DNA from: SOKP01 sp048887165
GTDB lineage: Archaea; Asgardarchaeota; Lokiarchaeia; Sigyniarchaeales; SOKP01
Assembly: GCA_048887165.1 (NCBI GenBank)
Contig: JBHLJZ010000128.1
Coordinates: 1-9,267, forward strand
Direction of reading: 5' to 3'
DNA: 9,267 nt
This document shows positions 6,743 through 9,267 of the stretch, piece after piece. The notes under the pieces were generated by a model, which did not search any database, was not told the origin of the DNA, and saw nothing but the letters and a program-made list of their open reading frames with translations. Each line of letters starts with the position of its first letter. Position 1 is the first letter of the stretch. A program made the translations under genes and the position numbers.

Positions 6743-7495
6743 TTATAATTTTTCTAATAATTCCCGAATTCTTTTCAATTCTTCTATACGTAATTCTTCT
6801 GTACCTTTATTATCTTTTGAATTGCTAGTAATTGATTGAATATTCATTGATTTTACTTTTTCCCAGATTGCTGTACGAATAAAATCAGATTGTTTTTGAT
6901 GGGAAAGCTTAGCAAATTTTTTAATTATTTCTCTTTCCTTTTTATTGACTAAAAATTTTACTTGAAAAATCTTTCCTAAATTGCTTTGAATAATATGGGG
7001 AATCATTTTTATTAATGGATCAATATTATTCGTTGAATCTAATTCTATATATCCTAATAAACCTTCCTTTTCTACAAATTTAAAATATTTTTGCCTATTT
7101 ATTGATTCTCTATTCTCTACTAAATCTAATCTATTTCCAATTAAAAGTACAGGACATTTAATTGAGCCAACTTCATTCCATACTTTTTTGAGGTATTTTT
7201 CATTAAAAGTTTCAGGTCTCGATAAATCGAACACATAAAAAATTGCTGATGCCCCTTTATAAAAAGATTTTCTTAAAAAACCAAATTTTTCTTCGCTAAA
7301 AAAGTCCCAAAACTGAAGTGTGTATTTGTCTTCATCAATATTTACCTGTTTAATAAAAAAGTTTACGCCTACTTTTGGTGCTACATCAGTTTGAAAAGGT
7401 TTGTCAGAATACTTTTCAATTAAAGTGGTCTTGCCGACCCCAGGTGCCCCTAGAACTAATATTTTAAAAACATCTTTAAATTTTTCTTTACTCAT
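6743..7495 (-). CDS. Ras/Rab-like small GTPase fused to a ribbon-helix-helix DNA-binding domain
   Basis: Residues 8-172 form a Ras-superfamily G domain: P-loop GAPGVGKT (16-23), switch I region APKVGVNFF (39-47), G3 FWDFFSEEKF (62-71), hydrophobic strand AIFYVFD (84-90), G4 GNRLD (120-124) and G5 position ELDST (151-155). The spacing is that of Rab-like proteins. Residues 178-218 read as an RHH domain: strand QVKFLVN, helix KKEREIIKKFAKLSHQ, then helix QSDFIRTAIWEKVKSMN with the S-[DE]-F-I-R-x-A-I core of CopG/MetJ-type proteins. Residues 233-250 form a charged helix. The G domain is atypical: the switch I Thr is Lys41, the DxxG glycine is Ser67, the catalytic Gln is Glu68 and NKxD is NRLD. 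GTP binding is likely and hydrolysis doubtful. No lipidation cysteine ends the protein. The start is ATG at 7493-7495. TATGTAC repeats upstream suggest autoregulation (inference). Confidence 0.88.
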   Translation of the reverse strand: MSKEKFKDVFKILVLGAPGVGKTTLIEKYSDKPFQTDVAPKVGVNFFIKQVNIDEDKYTLQFWDFFSEEKFGFLRKSFYKGASAIFYVFDLSRPETFNEKYLKKVWNEVGSIKCPVLLIGNRLDLVENRESINRQKYFKFVEKEGLLGYIELDSTNNIDPLIKMIPHIIQSNLGKIFQVKFLVNKKEREIIKKFAKLSHQKQSDFIRTAIWEKVKSMNIQSITSNSKDNKGTEELRIEELKRIRELLEKL

Positions 7496-7512
7496 TTGTT
7501 TTCTTCACTCAT
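7492..7512 (-). CDS. Possible six-codon upstream frame overlapping the GTPase start
   Basis: ATG at 7510-7512 opens the frame MSEENK and ends with a TGA that overlaps the GTPase ATG as ATGA. The first 15 bases closely resemble the first 15 of the GTPase gene. It could be a leader peptide coupling translation, or a chance result of a small local duplication. Only weak support. Confidence 0.2.
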   Translation of the reverse strand: MSEENK

Positions 7513-7516
7513 TTTT

Positions 7517-7536
7517 TTAATTTTAAAGATATAATA
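7517..7536 (-). promoter_or_regulatory. Candidate core promoter of the GTPase-RHH gene
   Basis: On the minus strand TATTATAT (complement of about 7529-7536) and TTTAAAATT (about 7517-7525) are TATA-like elements 22-42 bases before the ATG at 7495. The first touches the promoter-proximal TATGTAC repeat, so a protein bound there would be expected to block TBP/TFB. Confidence 0.4.
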
Positions 7537-7553
7537 TGTACCGATTATGTACC
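7535..7553. promoter_or_regulatory. Tandem TATGTACC repeats, putative RHH operator (proximal pair)
   Basis: Two identical octamers TATGTACC (7535-7542 and 7546-7553) are separated by GAT, giving an exact 11-bp repeat. RHH dimers typically bind short half-sites repeated about one helical turn apart. The pair lies 40-58 bases upstream of the GTPase-RHH start and overlaps the candidate TATA element. Binding by that protein is inference. Confidence 0.6.
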
Positions 7554-7586
7554 TATACTAATAAAATAAAAATACCTTTATAAATT

Positions 7587-7607
7587 TATGTACTGAATAA
7601 GTACATA
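7587..7607. promoter_or_regulatory. TATGTACT inverted repeat, putative RHH operator (distal pair)
   Basis: TATGTACT (7587-7594) and AGTACATA (7600-7607) form a perfect 8-bp inverted repeat around GAATA. The GTAC cores (7590 and 7601) are 11 bp apart, the same spacing as in the proximal pair (7538 and 7549). The distances between pairs, 41 and 52 bp from core to core, are close to 4 and 5 helical turns. Confidence 0.6.
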
Positions 7608-7641
7608 TCAATATATTAAGAGTAAATCCCCCCTAATCTTT

Positions 7642-7677
7642 AAAAAAAAAGCTTGAATATTTAATATTATAAAAAAA
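7642..7677 (-). terminator. Two T-tracts after the receptor gene, archaeal-type terminator
   Basis: In the minus-strand transcript the receptor stop (7693) is followed by GCTTTTTTT (T7, complement of 7671-7677) and then GCTTTTTTTTT (T9, complement of 7642-7650). Consecutive U-tracts of this kind are the main archaeal termination signal. They suggest that the receptor gene ends its own transcript before the GTPase promoter. Confidence 0.55.
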
Positions 7678-7697
7678 GCTAAGAATCAATATTTAAT
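7644..7697. repeat. Imperfect 27-bp tandem repeat
   Basis: AAAAAAAGCT followed by a segment ending AATATTTAAT occurs twice, starting at 7644 and 7671. The second copy carries a five-base insertion and runs into the receptor stop codon. It contains the two T-tracts described for the terminator and probably arose by local slippage. Confidence 0.45.
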
Positions 7698-9267
7698 CAA
7701 GACTTACTGTCGTATCCTCAATAATGGGTTGAAAAATTTTCTTGTCCATAAGATTAATAAATATTTTCACTTCAAGTGGATTGATTGCATCTTTATCAAT
7801 CAAGTCTAAAGCTGTAAAATTAGTTGAAGTTTTTGATTTTAAGTGTTTCTTAACTTTCATTATCATATCTTTTTCTAAAGTGTTTAATTTTATATTAGGC
7901 ATTTCTATTATCTTTAGTGGATATAAAAAGCGAGTCTCAAGCCTTTTCATAAATAAACGCTCAACATAGTTAAAGGGTCTGACATCACCATTAAAATCTA
8001 CTAAAAATCGTCCAAATTTTTCATCAGTTTCAATTGTTGTGAGCCTTAAAGCTTCTAAAAACTCATTGGAAGGTGTCTCTTTCATGATAAAAATGAGCCT
8101 AAATTTCTTATATTCTGACATAATTATCTTTGAGTCTTGATATTCCAGTTTAATAACTTGGGATTGTTCAGAGGACCCAGTTATCTCGATCCCAAACGAT
8201 CTAATCGCATTTAAAAAGGCAGAAACTAATGTTAAATCTAATATCTTCTTTTTAAATGATTGGCTAAACAAATCTAAGGAACTTACCTTATCGGTTACAA
8301 TTATATATTCTAAATTTATCAAATCCTTGAATTTGCGGATTAAAAGCTGTTTTTTTTGTTCCTCCTTCATCTTTCTTAACTTATAGAAAGAATAAGTGCC
8401 ATATGTTCCTCCCGTAATAACCCCACCGAGACTTATTAAAAAAATTATTAAGAAAGGATCGGGCGGGGGAGTAAAAATCGGAATATTGACCTCAAAGGTG
8501 ATTAAATTGAATCCGGCATCAGTACTATTGAACCAGTATACATATGCCTTCCATATACCTTCGTTAGCATCAGACCGGATGAGATAATTAAGTACTTCCG
8601 TACTTGATGTGACAGCTTTTTCATTTATGTAAATTATAGTATCTTGAGCATCTTGAATAACAAATCCCAATTTGCCACCTATATAAGGTGGTTCAACTTC
8701 AATCTCCAAATCTTGTGCTGGTTGGAGCTCATCATTAGAAAGATTTAATATAAAACTCTTGGGAACATTTTCTGCATAGATTTCCCAATTTGCACCTTCA
8801 GTGATCAAATCACATAAAATTGTCAGTGTTTGGTTCTGAAAAACAACATTAACGTCTGAGCTTACATTTGAACCATCCTTGAAAACTTGAAGATTATTCC
8901 AATTGTCTGGAATGTCAATACTATAACAATACCAATCACAAGAATAATTTTCAAGTTCAGGATTTAAATGCCATTTATTCATAATTACATCTCCAATTTC
9001 TATGAAGGATTCAAATGTTATCTGATAATAGAGATTTATCGAATAATTGAGATTAAAATAAAGCGTCAGAGATTCATTGTTAGAAATAGGTATATCCAAT
9101 ATAGTGCTTTCAAGTTTAAAATCCACGTTATCAATAGTTAAGCTTCCCTCACCTTTAACGGCTCCATCAACGATAGGATACTCCTTTCCATCAATATTCA
9201 CCGTTAAATTGATCTCAGAGGGAAAATATGGCTTATTGACCCCTTTATTGATCCTGTGTAAAAAAAC
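7693..9267 (-). CDS. Receptor-like membrane protein with cytoplasmic longin/roadblock-like domain, 5' end outside the window
   Basis: The frame is open to the window edge, giving 524 codons. A GTG at 9199-9201 is possible but poor, because the residues before it (SEINLTVNIDGKEYPI) continue a beta-strand. Counting from the edge, residues 1-268 are beta-rich and carry eight N-x-S/T sequons, as expected of an ectodomain. Residues 270-294 (PFLIIFLISLGGVITGGTYG) form one membrane helix, followed by a strongly basic stretch (YKLRKMKEEQKKQLLIRKFK), so the C-terminus is cytoplasmic. Residues 318-452 are an alpha/beta sensory domain: strand EYIIVTDKVSSLDLFSQSF, helix VSAFLNAIRSFGIEI, strands QVIKLEYQDSKIIM and FRLIFIMKE, then helices to RFLYPLKI. 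This resembles Asgard longin/roadblock-like domains. A helical tail follows (458-524). A role as a sensor that contacts the downstream GTPase is inference; the ligand is unknown. Confidence 0.8.
   Translation of the reverse strand, partial: VFLHRINKGVNKPYFPSEINLTVNIDGKEYPIVDGAVKGEGSLTIDNVDFKLESTILDIPISNNESLTLYFNLNYSINLYYQITFESFIEIGDVIMNKWHLNPELENYSCDWYCYSIDIPDNWNNLQVFKDGSNVSSDVNVVFQNQTLTILCDLITEGANWEIYAENVPKSFILNLSNDELQPAQDLEIEVEPPYIGGKLGFVIQDAQDTIIYINEKAVTSSTEVLNYLIRSDANEGIWKAYVYWFNSTDAGFNLITFEVNIPIFTPPPDPFLIIFLISLGGVITGGTYGTYSFYKLRKMKEEQKKQLLIRKFKDLINLEYIIVTDKVSSLDLFSQSFKKKILDLTLVSAFLNAIRSFGIEITGSSEQSQVIKLEYQDSKIIMSEYKKFRLIFIMKETPSNEFLEALRLTTIETDEKFGRFLVDFNGDVRPFNYVERLFMKRLETRFLYPLKIIEMPNIKLNTLEKDMIMKVKKHLKSKTSTNFTALDLIDKDAINPLEVKIFINLMDKKIFQPIIEDTTVSLD

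Noticed and set aside
7742..8587. Plus-strand frames inside the receptor gene
   Set aside because: They are antisense to the longin-like domain and membrane helix of the receptor and show no domain or start signal.
9199..9201. GTG as the start of the receptor gene
   Set aside because: The frame is open for 22 more codons to the window edge with protein-like sequence, and a receptor would need a signal peptide that is absent after this codon.

Overview
The window looks like a piece of an Asgard (Promethearchaeota, probably Lokiarchaeia-like) archaeal genome. I infer this from four things. The DNA is very A+T rich, roughly 30% G+C by eye. Genes have AT-rich upstream elements close to their starts, which fits leaderless archaeal promoters, and some use TTG starts. 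There is a Ras/Rab-type small GTPase. Two different proteins carry a longin/roadblock-like domain of the kind abundant in Asgard archaea. No rRNA, tRNA, CRISPR array or insertion sequence is visible, and no gene-free stretch exceeds 300 bases.

Layout. Positions 1-783 (-) hold the N-terminal two thirds of a class C beta-lactamase/EstB-type serine hydrolase, cut by the window edge. Positions 828-1055 (-) hold a short degenerate reading frame with one internal stop. A cysteine-rich V4R-like protein (1063-1533, -) is transcribed divergently from a membrane isoprenylcysteine/phospholipid-type methyltransferase (1618-2283, +). Next comes a 648-residue TPR protein ending in a longin-like domain (2362-4308, +). 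It converges on a DUF362 protein (4426-5223, -) and a YdjM-type membrane metal-dependent hydrolase (5309-6253, -). The right third, all on the minus strand, holds a receptor-like membrane protein (7693-9267, 5' end outside the window), a small GTPase fused to a ribbon-helix-helix (RHH) DNA-binding domain (6743-7495), and a small two-CxxC zinc-ribbon-like protein (6378-6605).

The most interesting part is 6378-9267. The GTPase keeps its P-loop but has lost several switch residues, and its C-terminal part reads as a strand-helix-helix RHH domain. Immediately upstream of it are four copies of TATGTAC arranged as two pairs. The GTAC cores in each pair are exactly 11 bp apart, and the pairs are about 4-5 helical turns apart, so all four lie on roughly one face of the DNA. 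This is what an operator for an RHH oligomer would look like. The neighbouring upstream gene encodes an ectodomain, one membrane helix and a cytoplasmic longin-like domain, a fold known to contact small GTPases. I propose, as inference, a compact signalling system: membrane sensor, longin domain, GTPase, direct DNA binding and autoregulation. T-tracts after the receptor gene and hairpins after the GTPase gene suggest separate transcription units.
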